DNA from: Amia ocellicauda
Taxonomy: Eukaryota > Chordata > Actinopteri > Amiiformes > Amiidae
Assembly (NCBI RefSeq): GCF_036373705.1
Contig: NC_089850.1
Location: forward strand, 45,124,048-45,188,047
DNA: 64,000 nt
Direction of reading: 5' to 3'
Position numbers and translations under genes: made by a program. The notes beneath the pieces are model-generated. The model did not search any database. It saw only the letters and a program-made list of their open reading frames with translations, and was not told where the DNA came from. Below are positions 38,291-52,360 of this stretch, in pieces (the first letter of the stretch is position 1; every line of letters begins with the position of its first letter).

Positions 38291-41200
38291 CAGATAAACG
38301 CTATGGCTGTGTCTCTCTGAGAGTCTTCCACGGGGACACTACATTGGTGCTCCCCAGATTGGGGCGAAGCAGAGTCACGAGTAGATCTACTCCAGATTAC
38401 AGTGTGCCGGCAGGATTGGGCATTAGCGGTGGAATGCACACCTGCCTCCTGGTGCGCACTTAAGCCATGATGTTTCCTTCTGGTTAGATGCCGGCCCAAA
38501 TGCACGGCTTTGGAGAAGACCGTGTACACATCCTTGTTTCAGCTGGTCAGTCCTCAGAAATGGTAGTTGAATAATAATCCATGATTGCACAGCAGGGTCT
38601 ACAAGAAGGAAATCATTTGAGAATCCTGGGTTTGTAAAAATAAAACAATTCAGTTACAGTAAATATGATTGTTATGTACGATTCCAAGGGAGACCTCTGA
38701 TCAACTCCTGCTTTTGAGGAGAGAGACATGAAGTCGAAAAAGGTCTTGTCTGTGGTTACATTATTGGTTATAATGATAAACAGTTATATGGTTCTTATGT
38801 CTATGCTGAATTTCATTGCAACAAGTCTGTAATTGGTATTTAAAAAGTTACAGTATTTGTGTTTATATCTTACAAAACTTTTTATTTTTATTTTTTAATG
38901 AGTATTATCATTTCAAAGACTCATCTGATTACAGGCCACAAGCATGTTTTAATCATAATTTAGGTATGTATTTATTTATTTAATCTTATGTATATCACAG
39001 GTATATGTTTTTTGTCATCATGATCTCTTAAAAATAATACAAATAATGGAAATAAAATGTTTTTAATTTATAAAACAAATGTTTTACTTTTGAACTTAAG
39101 TGCTCAAAACTGTTTTAAAGTAAATTTGATACTTTAAAATATTTTGTACTCATATGCTTCACTTTGTATTATCTGTGTATTTATATAAAAAAAAGTAAAC
39201 TTGTGGAAAATATTCCAGTAATTAATTTGTGAAAAAATATTTACACTTTTTATGGGGGTTGCTATTGTATTGTTTTTTTTTTTAATTCAATGTTAAAACA
39301 ATAAGAAATTATTTTTCAGGCTTGATTAAAAAAAGAAAGGTGTGGAAGAAGTTATTTTGTAAGAAAGAAAAGTTTTTGCTTTACTTTTATGTTTCCCACT
39401 ATTGTCTGCATGCAAATACCTGGGTGTTTAATAAGATGTTTGATTTAGCCCTTAAACTGTAATATTGTTTTTACCTGAATACAGAGCAATACGGCAAATA
39501 AAATCTCTGGATTCAGGTACTTTCTTGATTAATAGCAGTTGGTTATCAATTGAAGGGCTTCTGTGTTCTGTTTACAACATTTCTGGTACAAAAAAATAAT
39601 AAAAAAAACCTTTTTCAATTTTACACGACTCTTTCAGTGATGCCTATAATTGGTTTCCTTCACAGTGAGCTTCGATAAATGCTGATCCAAGTGAGGTAAT
39701 TGCCATTTGAGATGGTTTAGAATTGCACCGAATGAAACAAAACCATGTTAAAATCGGAGGGTTTTCCCTGCATCTAAGAATGTATTCATTCAGCTTTGTT
39801 CACAGCTGCACCGAAGGTAGCCATTGTGTTTGTTTAAAAACCCATATGTGTCTAATGGACTTTGAGAGTAATCCACCCCTGCATGTGTCCGTGGAAGCAC
39901 TTCTACTGATACAGTTATAATGCAAAAACTTGCAGCTCAGAAAAATCAGCCGTGGAATTTAGAAACTCGTAGATGCCCTGCAGCTACAGGCCTTAGTGCT
40001 TCAGTAGAAGACACTGAACAGAGAAGGCAGAAGGAATATTTATTTTGATTTGCTCACATGCATCCCCGTTTTCTAATTCTGCAAAACTGATCAGGAAACA
40101 GAATTCTATTTTTTTCCCCACTTATAATTACAATTTTGTTAATGGCACAGTTTATTTGAATTTTACATTATATTATTTTGTAAAGATAAAATATAATTTG
40201 GAGTTTTCTGAGCTTATTATATACATAGCACATAACAGATATGTTTTTTTCTGCCTGGAACAGAACTTTGCTGTGGTAACAACTCTTATGTTCTCTCCCA
40301 ATATGGGGGATATAGTGTCAGGTTCCTAGGTATTTAAGTCAGTGCATGGCAAAGTCCACATTTATCTATAAAGGTTTGTATTTCAACTTTGAAGATTCAT
40401 AGGTCACAGGTCAGACTTCAAGACACTGTGTCTCGTTAAGAGCAGACTCCGGCTGGTTTCAATGTGCTTTGCTGTTAGGCTAGTTCAATTTGCCCCTATC
40501 TATAAATGGAAGCAGTTTAATTTATAGTGGTAAACATGATTCCTAATCCCTTCTTCTAGATGGAGCAAACTTCCTGTTGATTTCTGTGCTTAATTGTATT
40601 AGCATTACCTTCCTGTGCTTCTGGTTATATTTGCTAATAGAATCAAGACTTAGTAAAAGCCATTATAGTGGAATAACAGTATTTGCCATGAGAAAAAATG
40701 GAAATGTGAAAACTTATTTACTCTCAACATTTTTTTCCATTTTGTTTATTCATGTGTTTCTATGCTTTATTTCCTGTGTGGAGGCTTATTTATTATGCTC
40801 ACTGAATGAGTTCAAAAGTTGATTTAGGAAGTCGGTGGTAGCAAAATTACCATACTGTGCTCCCCACTTTACTGTAATCCATTGTTGCTATTCCTTCTTA
40901 ATCCCCAGTTTGTTCCCTCAGAAACAGTTCATAAACTTAAATGGAAGAATCTATAATTGCAATCACAGTCAGGTTTACCCCTTTCAAGCAGCTATGCCAC
41001 TTTTGACAACCTTTTGTTGAGTGAAAAATATAGCTATATAAGAGTGATTGCATGGAAGGATATTTTTGCAAGAGTCGCATGATAACTTCTTGAAACCAGC
41101 ACAGGACACATGTATGTAGTAGATGTGGCGCTTATTGCCGATATAGATCCTGCAGTGGTCGGAGATCCGTCAGTGCCCCCTCCGGTTGACTTCACACAGG

Positions 41201-44200
41201 AAGCTTGCAAGGCATATTTTTATTTATTCATTTATGTATTTATTTTGTCACAATTACAATGTCCAAGTCTTTGGAGACAGAACAGATGAAAAATAAATGG
41301 CTTGAGAATGAAAGGGCCGACTGCAAACTCACTGTGACAATGCTAGTGCTGACAATGGCAGCAGAGTTCAGCTACTATCATGTCTATTTCTAGTGGGTTT
41401 CTTTTGTTCAACAACAACCACTGACCACAAATCGATATATGAAGCACAGAAAATTGTAAATTGTATAAAGCTGCAGTATAATTACCTTTCACTGTTAATA
41501 CTAAAATGCTTACTCTATTTTACTATATTTGACAAGGCCTGATTGGTTATAAGTTGAAAACAAATGTAGAGTTGGTGATTTTTATTTTCTCCCTGTAATC
41601 TATTCGATTAAGAAACGTCTTCAAAATTGTTTACAATGACTTGGCCTACCGACACGGCTGATGCCACTAGCTGCCGTATTTTGCCAATTGATTTTGCATG
41701 ATATAGTGGCAGAAACATGCAGGGGCTTATGTATTTAAATGTATTAGCTCTCTTCTTTTTTCAGATTGTTAAAAGAAAAGATTTATCATAGTTGATGCAG
41801 GAAACAAAAGGTTCTGCAATCATTTTTCTTCAGAGCTAGTGAAAAAGATAGACTGGAAGAGAAAAGGCAAGGAGCCTCATTATATTTATATAAAGAAAAG
41901 GTTCTGCCTTAATTAAGTGCTGTAACTGAATGACTGATGTGCAAGGAAGAGAGAACACTTGCCCCAGAGTAATTTGGGGAATCCCAAGCTCTATTCACGC
42001 ACAGCGCTCAAGTCTTAACATATGTACTACACAGCGTGGTATGTTATTACTTGAGCAAGCTAGAGCAAACCATGGATTTAAGAATAAAATAATGCAGAAT
42101 TACCCAGCTCTGAAACAAAGGTTATCTCATGAAGGCTACTGTCTCAAGAGTACCCCTTAAAACCAATGACTGTCAGTTTTCATCATCCCAAGAGTGAGCA
42201 GACCTTACTGCAGCCAGCGGCCTCGGGCTATAAAGGTAGAATGAGCTTATCCTGTCTGGATGAACTGTCCTGAATCTTTGATGCTGGCTGAGCCTTTTGT
42301 TTGGGCTGCTCATTCATTAACCTTCAAAAAAGGCATATTTTAAGCTGGTGCGGAGGCTCAATACACTTGTGCACTTTATTGACCCTCTTGATAGGCAGGT
42401 TATGTGCTACAGAGATCCAAACTCAGTCAAAGGACGCATTGGGTTTGCTGGATTTGGATCATTTAACTGAGCAGCAGTAGTTTATGGTAAACTCTTCAGG
42501 GAGATGGTAGAAAAAAAAAGAGTTTTGTGGGTCACAGCTTCTGTAGATGCTAATTAGAACTGGGCATTGATGCGGTAATATCAAACAATACACTGATTTA
42601 GTTTTCGACAGTCAATATACACGGTGCACAGACTGTTTTATCATTAATGGTGCGTGAAATATAAAGATAGATAGCATTATCTTTGATCTTATTCGCTTAT
42701 TTTGAACCCGGTTTACTGTACAAATGCACCAATGTTATTTTCCATGGAACGAGTTCTCGCGTCTCTAACAGCTCCCAACAAGTTCAATAGTCAATGAAAG
42801 TATATGCTTTCCCTTTAACAAAAGTGTGAACTGATTAAAAATGCTGATGAAGCAGATGATTATATCATTACAGCTACTGCCAACACAAATAATGATAGTA
42901 ATAATAATTGCGAACAGTCACTCAAATAATTTTTCTTAACACTTCAGTCTAATCCTACTCATGAGTCATTTCTCTTACAGCACAATCTTGACCATTTGAA
43001 ATAACTGACATTTATTTATTTTGTTATGTTAATGAGTACAGAATGAAACAATTATACAGATATTAACCACAATGGAATGTGTTACATTCTTACACTTTGA
43101 GTTTGCAGGCTCACAATTGTTAATGGGAAAACATCTCTGTCATTCATTGATTAAAACAACATTAGAGCATTAGAGATTCCCAAATTCTGAGTCACATTCC
43201 TACTTTGCCAAACTCAGTTTCAGGTAGATATTTATATTATTTAAACTCCTTCAGAGCTAAAGGCACATGGTTTACTGATTTGAACTTGTGTTGGCATAAT
43301 TAGACCCTGATCACTCTCTGCTGCCCCTTTCACTCGGCATGCTGGGTAGACCTGCAATTTCTTGATGCAACAGAGGGTTAATAACTCAGGGTCCTGCTCT
43401 CATCAATCTACGAACCAAAGTAAAATTAGATTTTAACATATTAACACCTGTATATAATAACTACCATTCCTTTAAACAGGAAGAGTAAGAGTAATATGCC
43501 AGTAATGACTCCTTTATACATCCATATTATTTTCTTTCTTGAGAAATTTGTATTTAAACAAGTGTACATTCTCCTTAAAAACATTATGTATCTGTAACAT
43601 GGATACTTATTAACTTTCCAGAATTAATTCAGATTCCACTGCACATATAATAAATACATAAATATATGCAGACCTTTTGTTGCAGTCTTGACAGATAGTT
43701 TAAGCCATATGCACTGCAAAGGTCATATTGGCCAAATCAAATGTTTATGAAGATTCTGGTAATTTTTTCTCTGAATTGTATTTATTTCATTGAACAGAGA
43801 TGTGTGGATTGTGCAGCGTCAGGGACTTGGAATATGACAGTTGACACCGACACCAGCTAGGGCTAGGCCTGCAGTAATTGTTTACTCTTTGCAGACATGA
43901 ATTTTTGTGTTGGCCACGTTCCCCTGTCAATGTTATTAAACTTCTATTTGTGTTTTAAGTTATAATGTGTTTTGTTTGTTTTTACTAAGACGTTGCGGCA
44001 TTCACAAAGTAAAAACAGACCTGTCCACAATCTGTTATAAATCTGTATGGGCATAAGGAACATGAATCAGTTCAAGTACAGTATCTAATACAGTATAAGG
44101 TGTATTAATCACACCTTATAGTTCAAAATTAGTTCTGTAGCGTCTGTTTTGTTTGCTATGATTTGGGATGTAAAGAATCAATAGAGATGTCCTTGGCATT

Positions 44201-44259
44201 TTATTCAAGGCAGCGAGTGACTGGATAATTAATCTCCGTTTTTAGCGTTTGAATCACAG

Positions 44260-44412
44260 TCTGCGTGGCTGAAGGAACCAGACAGCTGTATCCCAACTCC
44301 ACGCTCAACCCATTGCCAAAGTCACACTTGCCAGTCTTCAAGCAAGCTCGTCTTGAAATTGATATTCAATGTACTCGGCTTATTCAGAGGACATTGACCT
44401 CTGTTCCTGTCA
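44260..44412 (+). other. Exon-like open segment, plus strand
   Basis: Acceptor TTTGAATCACAG is followed by an open frame (GTRQLYPNSTLNPLPKSHLP then VFKQARLEIDIQCTRLIQRT). Only weak donors are available (44413 or 44419). Unrecognised; it may be a chance ORF. Confidence 0.2.
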
Positions 44413-44625
44413 GTGGAAGTGCAACCATGACAAATAAGGCAGGAGGCAGAAGATTAGAATTAGATATATGTTTTGTTTTTTTGTTTCTGTGTATATTGAT
44501 AGATGACCTTTTTGTCTGTGTGCTGGTGCAATAAGGAACAAAGGACAAAGCATGATACTATAAGCACTCACCTCCAGCTCAGCTCAGCAAATTAAATCAT
44601 ACTGACAATACATACTTTGATTTTC

Positions 44626-44626
<1 letters not shown>

Positions 44627-44683
<57 letters not shown>
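44627..44683. repeat. (ATT)n microsatellite
   Basis: About 18 perfect ATT units. Confidence 0.95.
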
Positions 44684-45264
44684 GCCTGCATTATTCATGC
44701 AGATATTTGATGCAATTCTCTTTAAATAGATTTGAATAATATTAGGTTGAAATAATCTACTGAACTCAAACATGTACTTCCTTCAGAGCTCCACTAGATG
44801 TCAGCTACTTCATACATTTTACTTCACTTACAGAAAAGTGGGAATATATACAATCTGAGATGCTTTTTTCCTTGCATATCTTTATGGCGACAATAACAAT
44901 AATATGTTTCTAGTGATTTTAGTTGATTTAATTTACCAGATTAAGTTGAAATAATTTAAATAGTATTCTCATTAAAATAACAGTTGAAAAACAAAGGAAT
45001 TGTGATGCCCACAAAGTGAATGTAATGGGCATCTATAAATCTGAGGCCACGAGCCATTGGCTGATTTTCTCCCTCAGCTTTGGCAGTGTTGAGGAAGGAC
45101 TGCAGACCGAGGGACTGCCATGCAAAACACGGCTCCTGTCTGTCCTACAACATATTCACAGGGCTTGTTATGTAGTAAAATTATTTTCTGTATATATTTA
45201 TGAAATACAAAGTAGTTCATCCACTTGCATTTCAAAATAAATTCCCCTCACCATGCTTTTTAAA

Positions 45265-45265
<1 letters not shown>

Positions 45266-45340
<75 letters not shown>

Positions 45341-45355
45341 TTAATAATAATAATA
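45266..45355. repeat. (ATT)n(AGT)n(AAT)n compound microsatellite
   Basis: Three trinucleotide tracts follow each other; open frames of poly-Leu/poly-Val here are artefacts. Confidence 0.95.
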
Positions 45356-45530
45356 TCTAATATATTAAGTATCAAGTTCAGTTTCTAATATGCAAAATGT
45401 TTCTATATATTTCTTATACTATATTATTTACTTTACTTCAGATTGAAACCAGAGAAATCAAGAGGCCTTGTTTTTCAAAATTGGACGGGTGGAAAGACTT
45501 GGAAAACTGGTCGATGAGAAAAATTCTTAC

Positions 45531-46117
45531 CTATTTTAAAGCACTGCCTCAAGGGTGCTCTTGCTCCGAGGTCATATATTATGAGTTCTTGTAGTCCCGG
45601 GGGGCTTCGATAAGGGGCTCGAAGTTTTACTGGAGGGTAGAGATACCCCACAGCGCCTTGATAACAAGGGCTCTGGCTGTGCATCTTTATGCTGCAACTT
45701 TCCTGATGATCCGAATGCAGTTGCTTGCTATAGCCACCTGTCAATATTAAACAAAGGGATTTATTAATAATGAAACATATTTTAACAAGATATTTCTTCT
45801 TGTTTTCACAACATCTGTGATATGCATCTGTAACATTCAGAGAAAAGACATGGGAGGGAACCAGTTACAGTACATGCTCGTTCAGTAATATGAGAGTGAT
45901 TTAGTTGACTCTCCTCTGAATCCGCAGACAGGAAATGGGTTGTGGGAGGAGTGGAAATGTGGAGTTGGAAATCTGCTGGAACAAGGTAGAAGAGTTTTTA
46001 TAAAAGAGAGGAATACGTCTGTAAGGGGTAGCCCTGGTTAAATACTGTATTCCAAAGATACTTCCTACAAGCAAGATTATCTTGTTCAGCAGGCAGTCTG
46101 ACTTACCTTTCACTCGC
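45531..46117 (-). other. Exon-like pair, minus strand, unknown protein
   Basis: Segment 45737-45531 has acceptor TTTAATATTGACAG, 68 open codons (GYSKQLHSDHQESCSIKMHS ... GYLYPPVKLRAPYRSPPG ...) and donor ATAG|GTAAGAA. Upstream, an exon ends at 46107 with AAAG|GTAAGTC in the compatible phase. It may be only 11 nt (46117-46107, acceptor TTTCCCACAG) or extend to about 46257. The plus strand across 45437-45594 is also open. No initiator or further exon was found. Confidence 0.28.
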
Positions 46118-47920
46118 CTGTGGGAAACACAGTTAAAATGTTGTTCTCTCAGTGCTCTACTCTTAGAAACAGATGAGTTACTCAATAAAAACCTTTCACT
46201 TTTACTGGAAAACCTAAAATCATTGGGAGTCTCAGTGTAACTTCCGCCACCGATCAAACATTACCATACATCATTAAATCGTGTATCAAATAGGCACAAG
46301 TGAACAAATAAAAGACAATGAAGATTATGGTTTTTGATTTATTTCCTGGTTCGTTTCACTAATGGGATTGGCATTATTAGATCAGCAACACACCTTGAAT
46401 AATTAATGTTATTACATATTGTGATATGTACACTACATTGTTATCTTAATTATCACTTTTCACTCCTGGTAAGGTGTAGGCTACATTTTTCACCTCTAAA
46501 AGCAACTGTACACTAGTTTTGATGAATCAACTGCTTTATTAGATAGTTTTCAGTTAATTTGTTACAGGTACAGTGTGAAAAATGAGTATCCTAAAGTCAC
46601 TGAATCTGAAGTACAGTGACTTTTTAAATGTGCTGTGTATGGTGTGTATCATCCCATTGTCCTTTCATCTATTATTAGCCGGTTAATAAAGCTTTCAAAC
46701 AATGTGCTGCACCACAGGGGCCGAAATGGATTGATAGCAGAGCTAAAACAACTTTTCACTTTTCGCGTTTGTTCAGTGGATTAGATTCACAAGCAATTAG
46801 GTTTAAAGACAGACTTTTATTACAGTGCATCCTCTTTTGAGGTCTATGGTATATGGTAAATTAATAAATGATGATTCTGTTGTAGTTGAAGGAAGCTGTA
46901 AACAGCTGAGCAGTCAACATCGTAGAGAAAAGAGACTGCTTCAAAACATTCAACTTGCGAACCCATACCTGGCCTGCGCTCTAATGATGAAAAACATATG
47001 AAATATTAAATCTCTCCCCATTATTCACTGTGTGTACATGTGTTCAGTGTACATACACGTGTGCATATACACACTAAGATCAGCTAGTTATCTATTGCCT
47101 GTAGTAAATTGATCTGGACTGAATGGATTCAATAGCAAAGGAAGAACACCATAGTAAATTTGTATTAGAGCAATGGAAGAATCCTCTGTTGAACAAAAAG
47201 CTGCGGTCAAGTATTGTCGATGTAAATTGTAATTGTCAGTTTGGTCAAAGATCTGATTTATTCTGGGCTCGAGTTTTGCCTAATAATAGGTAACTAACTG
47301 TTTTCAAATACTAGTCTTGTCAGGTATATTGACGTTACACTCTGTATTTTATCACATCATTTAAATGTCACTGTCACTTAACCATTTTCCTGCTAATGTA
47401 ATTTCACCTCTGATTGCATCTATACCATTTGTCTGCTGGTCATCTTTTAACACAGAAAGGTTTAACCCTCGCCACGCCATGGTAGCTGTCAAGAGTGCTG
47501 CTTCTGGGTTTTCTAGTGACACACAGCCATTACTCAGGCACTATCAGGAAGGCGACATCTGTGGGTGACGCATCTGATTTCTGTAATGCAATAATCACAC
47601 TAAGCAAACTGCCAGACTGCACCGGAACTGCCTCAATCAGAAAGGACTGTGCTGGAGCAGACTTTTAACAGCACTCAGGTGTTGTAGGATGTAGACATAC
47701 ATTGCATATATGTTGGGGATTAGGACTGAATCAACAGTGTTATGTAGTGAATTCTCACGCACATACCTACATGCATATTGTACAAACATAGCTGAGCTGG
47801 GGGCGTGAATGAAAAGGTAAACATAGGATTAATATGTTGTCTCTTTACAAAATGTAAGCAGCAAAATATTTAGTATTAATAAAAATACTATTGACTCTAA
47901 TTTTTCTAATCCCAACAAAG

Positions 47921-48022
47921 TACCGCCGATCAAATAGATATGTCATATATTGGTTCAATGTCTCCAACATTCAAAACCGTCTGTTTTCTCTCAAACCAAA
48001 TATGCCGCTGATAAATTTCAAC
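47921..48022 (+). other. Exon-like open segment, plus strand
   Basis: Acceptor-like TTTTTCTAATCCCAACAAAG, 34 open codons in phase 0 (YRRSNRYVIYWFNVSNIQNR then LFSLKPNMPLINFN), and donor AAC|GTGAGC. The opposite strand is also open over 48295-47960, so coding orientation is uncertain. Function unknown. Confidence 0.25.
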
Positions 48023-48645
48023 GTGAGCCGCAGGGATGGGCAGACGGCGTTATTCTCCCATGCGGATGTGGAGCTGGGCTGAAGAACCTGAGCGCTGACA
48101 TCCAGGCTCTCTGACATGTTGACGTTGACAGGCCGATATCAGGAGCTCAGCCTGATCTGTGCCTGTAATCCTGTCTTCTTCTGATGGCGCTCCAGAGTCT
48201 TTGTGGCTCTGTGTGGGAGACGACAACAGAACCATATCTCGGCAATCCACATAGATACTAATTTCAGAGAAACACCCTGCGTAAAAATGGAGCATAAACG
48301 GCTTTTGCTGCTCTCTAGCTATGACTGTATATGAGTCATGTTTAAGGTCATATCACGAAGGCCGATCCTGAATTTTTAAAGAGTGCTAACAATCACTTAG
48401 TTATAACATAGAGGAAAGAATATTTACAGGATGCGGTTTCATTTCCTAGACCTCAGATAAGTGACAGAGCAGAAGGCACAAACAATAAGAGAGAAGGGAA
48501 ACAAAATTACAGAAATTTGCAAAGTTTGACAAATGGTGGTCCATAGTTGCCACAAGCTAATGGCTTCCAATGATTAATAAGTGTAAAAATAATTGCATTT
48601 CATTAAGATTGATGACACTCCATTTAACCTCCTCTCTCATTTCAG

Positions 48646-48805
48646 CCCTAAAGTGGAAAGAGATGAAGTTCTCATCTATAATGGCTCCTGTAACGTCACT
48701 ATAGCAACAAAGGCAGTGATGGAGTATGCGTTACCGAAACAGCCAATCACCACAAAGATTACTGACATACTGACAGACTACGACCAGAAAATTAAGGAAC
48801 CGTGA
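48646..48805 (+). CDS. Candidate terminal coding exon, unknown protein (partial)
   Basis: A strong acceptor (CCTCCTCTCTCATTTCAG) opens an exon that reads [20 protein letters not shown], continues [18 protein letters not shown] and ends KIKEP-stop at 48805. An AATAAA follows at 48854-48859. It has the layout of a final exon, entering after two bases of a split codon. I found no upstream exon whose phase fits, and I do not recognise the protein. The nearest plus-strand candidate, 47921-48022, ends in phase 0 and would need one intervening exon. Confidence 0.38.
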
Positions 48806-48853
48806 TCTTTGTTTTCTCAAGTCTGATGGAAAGGAATATATTATGGCCTCTTA

Positions 48854-48859
48854 AATAAA
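48854..48859 (+). terminator. Poly(A) signal after the 48.6 kb candidate exon
   Basis: AATAAA located 49 nt after the candidate stop codon. Confidence 0.35.
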
Positions 48860-49170
48860 GCAATTAGACTTTTAAACAGAAGTTCCTAGAAGTGAAACAC
48901 ATTACATCTCTTTAAGCATATGTTAACACAAGGCATTAATAAAAGTTTACCCTGCAGTGAAAGCCAGCAGAATGTTCAATTAGTCAGCAACTATCAAGGA
49001 GACAAATTTAAGTTGTTTTAGTATGCATTATACTTTAAATTTTATGTTTGTATTATTTTCTTCTTATTTTATGTACATTAGCTCCTTTCTGGAATGTACA
49101 TTTGTAGGCTGTTTAATTTAATGTATTATAAGATTTTTACACTTAATAAAAAGTATATATACCTCAGCTG

Positions 49171-50180
49171 ACAAAATAATGGAGTCACCAGAACGTATTG
49201 CAAAAATGCACAAATTTGAAATTTCGAAAGAAACACTGGACACATTTATCTGACTTTGTACCTCAGTTCCCATTGACCCATGTGAAAAAATGCAGAAACA
49301 TTCAATAACATTATGTATACTGGAGTGCAGCCCACAATACACAGGTAAATAAAACGGGTAGGTATATAAACATAAGTGGTCAAGGCAGAATAATAAAAAA
49401 TAAATTGAAGACTGGTCGTTTGAAAGCTAATCCTCTCCTATCCATCATTTAGCTTAACATTGAATATCAAGAATATCAGAAATGAACACTTAACCATTAA
49501 CACTGGTCAACAGAGCATTGAACAGGAGTGTTTTTGATGTGGAACAAAGTCGTCATCAACATGATTTTCAAACAATCTTGGTCACAAGGTGATTTTAAAA
49601 AGCCTGATTTATTTAATTGAATCACTTCATTTATGTGCTTAAATGTGCAGAAAGTAGATAAATACAGTTTTGTACATAATCTCTTAAGAGGAGTTTATTA
49701 AGTGACCTGAATGAGGTTTCAGAAATCACTTTGCCCTTTTGGAAAACCATGCTGGACGTGAGATGTATAGAGTTTGTCAAAAAAACATTGTTTCTACATG
49801 TGCTCATATGGGAGGTTCAGTACTGGTGCTCAAACAAGTGGTTCAATATAGGCACACAATCATTCCCTTCTTCAACACCTTTTAACACCCCTGGGAAGGC
49901 AACTTGAGGGTGAAGGATCTGTCTTTCAGCTTGATAATGACACTAAATCCACAGCCTGTGTGCATATTAGAAGAGGGAAGGAAGGACCTTCAAGAGAAGA
50001 ACCACAGGTGCTAAAACTGATTTAACAAAACTTGGTATTCTTGTGAGAATAGGTTGTATTGCGTTTTAATTTTCAGTTAATGTATTTGTCTAAATCGAAA
50101 ACTTTGAAACACAGTCAACAGATAAAGAAAATATTACATCAACAAACAAAAGTAGAATAAAAGATACTCCCATTTTTCAA
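49171..50180 (+). mobile_element. Decayed Tc1/mariner-like element
   Basis: A left end ACAAAATAATGGAGTCACC has a weak mirror near 50165-50180. Inside, about 49795-49830 resembles the HGGGSVLVW block, and 49920-49955 reads FQLDNDTKSTA, resembling the FQQDNDPKHTA catalytic-Asp motif. There is no long open frame. The boundaries are uncertain. Confidence 0.4.
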
Positions 50181-52360
50181 ATGTTCAGGCTAATTGTATC
50201 CTACCCAGCAGTTAGTGCCCTAACTTTTATTTTCCTGACAATGGACACTAGCATTGTAAACATGTTGTTGTGTCTGTTGACACTAACACTGACACCTAAT
50301 GTAAAATGTGTATATAGGCATTCAAATAATATGAATTGCTCTTTGAAATGACCAGTAATTACAGTTTTATTTTGCTGATGATTTCGGCACGTTTACAATC
50401 ACTTTCCCTGCAGTTGTTTTAATATTAGTGATACTAAACATAGCATAAAACACATGGACAGTTAAATCTATGCTTATGATTTAATAGTTTAATACTCTGG
50501 CTTCTGTCTAAGGGCAGTGCTTTGACACAGTCGTTTGTTCTGTCTACTGGCACTGTCAGAAACCAATCACCGAGGAAGGACAGCATACAGTTTATTGAAT
50601 ATATATGTTCACAAAGATATTCACAAGTGGCCCTGTTTCATTTTCGTCTGCTGTGATCCCAAAACAAACACATACAATTTCATGAAGGCATGGAAATATG
50701 TTTTTGAATCCACGACACAAAGGCAAAAAAGGTCCCCTGAGTAAAATATTACAAAAGTATACTGACCAGCAGCACCAACTATGCTTGTCTCTCAGCTGTT
50801 TCTGTTGCTTTATCTGCCACAGATTGGAGCCTCTCTATTGCAAATTAATCTAAGGGCACTAAATTGATGAGAATAGCTCCTGATAATAGATGGATATGGT
50901 AAAAAGTACAGTAATCCTATCAAATTCAGGTATAACAGGAATTTAAGAAAATAGAGAAGTAAAATGTAGAGCACTAATAAGGGCATGTCACCCTGACACT
51001 TTGCTTAAATAATTAAAAACACCATATTATTAAAGAAAGGAAAATGTTGCAAAAAAAGAGCAGAATTGTTACTGTATGGGCTCTTTGGATTGATATTTAC
51101 AATGTGAGGTTGTTTGAAAATGTAAAATGTACAGCTAAAACACAGACATAAAACACTATATATCACTGAAAAGACTCCTTCACACCCAGTACATGTCAGG
51201 TAGTTGATAAGCAATCCCTATTATGATTTTTATTATTAATATTGCTGCTCTTTTCTGCTATCAATTCTTTTAATACAAATAAAAACAAACTTATGGGAAA
51301 CAAAACCCTGTTTATTCTAAATGTGAGTAGCTGACGTTTGCTTTGTTTAATTTGAAACACAGGGCAAAGCTTATTGCCTTGACAGACCTGCTGGTAAATC
51401 CTTTAACATCTAATGTGTTGTGCATGGTGAATCAAAACAGTAGAATTTACCAGAGATTAAGATGATATCAGTGTTTGGAAAGTAACATTGCCAAGGTTAT
51501 TAAAAAGGATGTAGTAAACCAAGATGGCCTCCTTAGTAACCAGAGGCAGTGTGAGGAGATAAATGGTTGACCCAGGCCTGTGTCAGGTTAGGATTGATGC
51601 CACTATCAGCCCCACTGCTTTCCCAATGATTTTTTCAAATCTCTGATAGAGTGTGTTATCTAGTTACTGGCATGAGGGCAATGCCCTGCAGGCAAAGAGA
51701 AGGTCAATCTATGAGGACAATCTTTGTTGGACTAAATGAGAAAAAGGACCTAACAAAAAATAAAAAGCAGCTGCTAGGTCTACAGGATAGGATAAGCTAA
51801 ATTACTTCTCTTTAGTAGGATAGGCCTCGGGCTACGTTGACAAATTTAAGAGAAGCAACTGTGAAATGTGTACTCTAACTTGTATAGTGCAGAATATATC
51901 TTAACTCTTTCATTCATGCTGGAATACTAAGGATGTATGAAGGATAAAAGATGGATGAAGATAGCTCAGGTCCCTCAGATTGTGTTCTAGTAATCTCACG
52001 CTGAACATACAGTAGTGTATTCCAAACGACCTGTGCAAAATTACGTACTAAGTGTGTTGCAAAACTGAATACAACTATCTCATCTGCTTTACCTGCTGTG
52101 GTCACTTGTATTTCTCTTTCAAGTTATCAGACAATGTAAAATGTATTAGGCGTTTCAAAAAATAATTAATTTTCTTCGAAAGTGTTAAACCAAAAAAGAG
52201 ACAAAATGAAAATTTAACAGAACAGTACAGTGAAAGAGTCTTGTTACAGTAGGGGCTGTTAACAGTACATTAGTAAAATAGTGCAGTTACAAGAGGGAGC
52301 TATTGCAAAAGAGGCTGCTACATTAAGGAATGGTCAAGAAGTGTCATGTCATTGAGTACA

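Larger units (their letters stand above)
36852..44259. other. Gene-poor stretch downstream of macoilin
   Basis: Mostly AT-rich with ACA microsatellites and the degenerate fish repeat near 38260. Open frames at 41205-41393 and 41930-42160 (plus) lack convincing splice sites. Confidence 0.5.

Noticed and set aside
41930..42160. Open frame containing LLLEQARANHGFKNKIMQN
   Set aside because: Looks somewhat protein-like, but good donor and poly(A) signals are missing and no partner exon fits.
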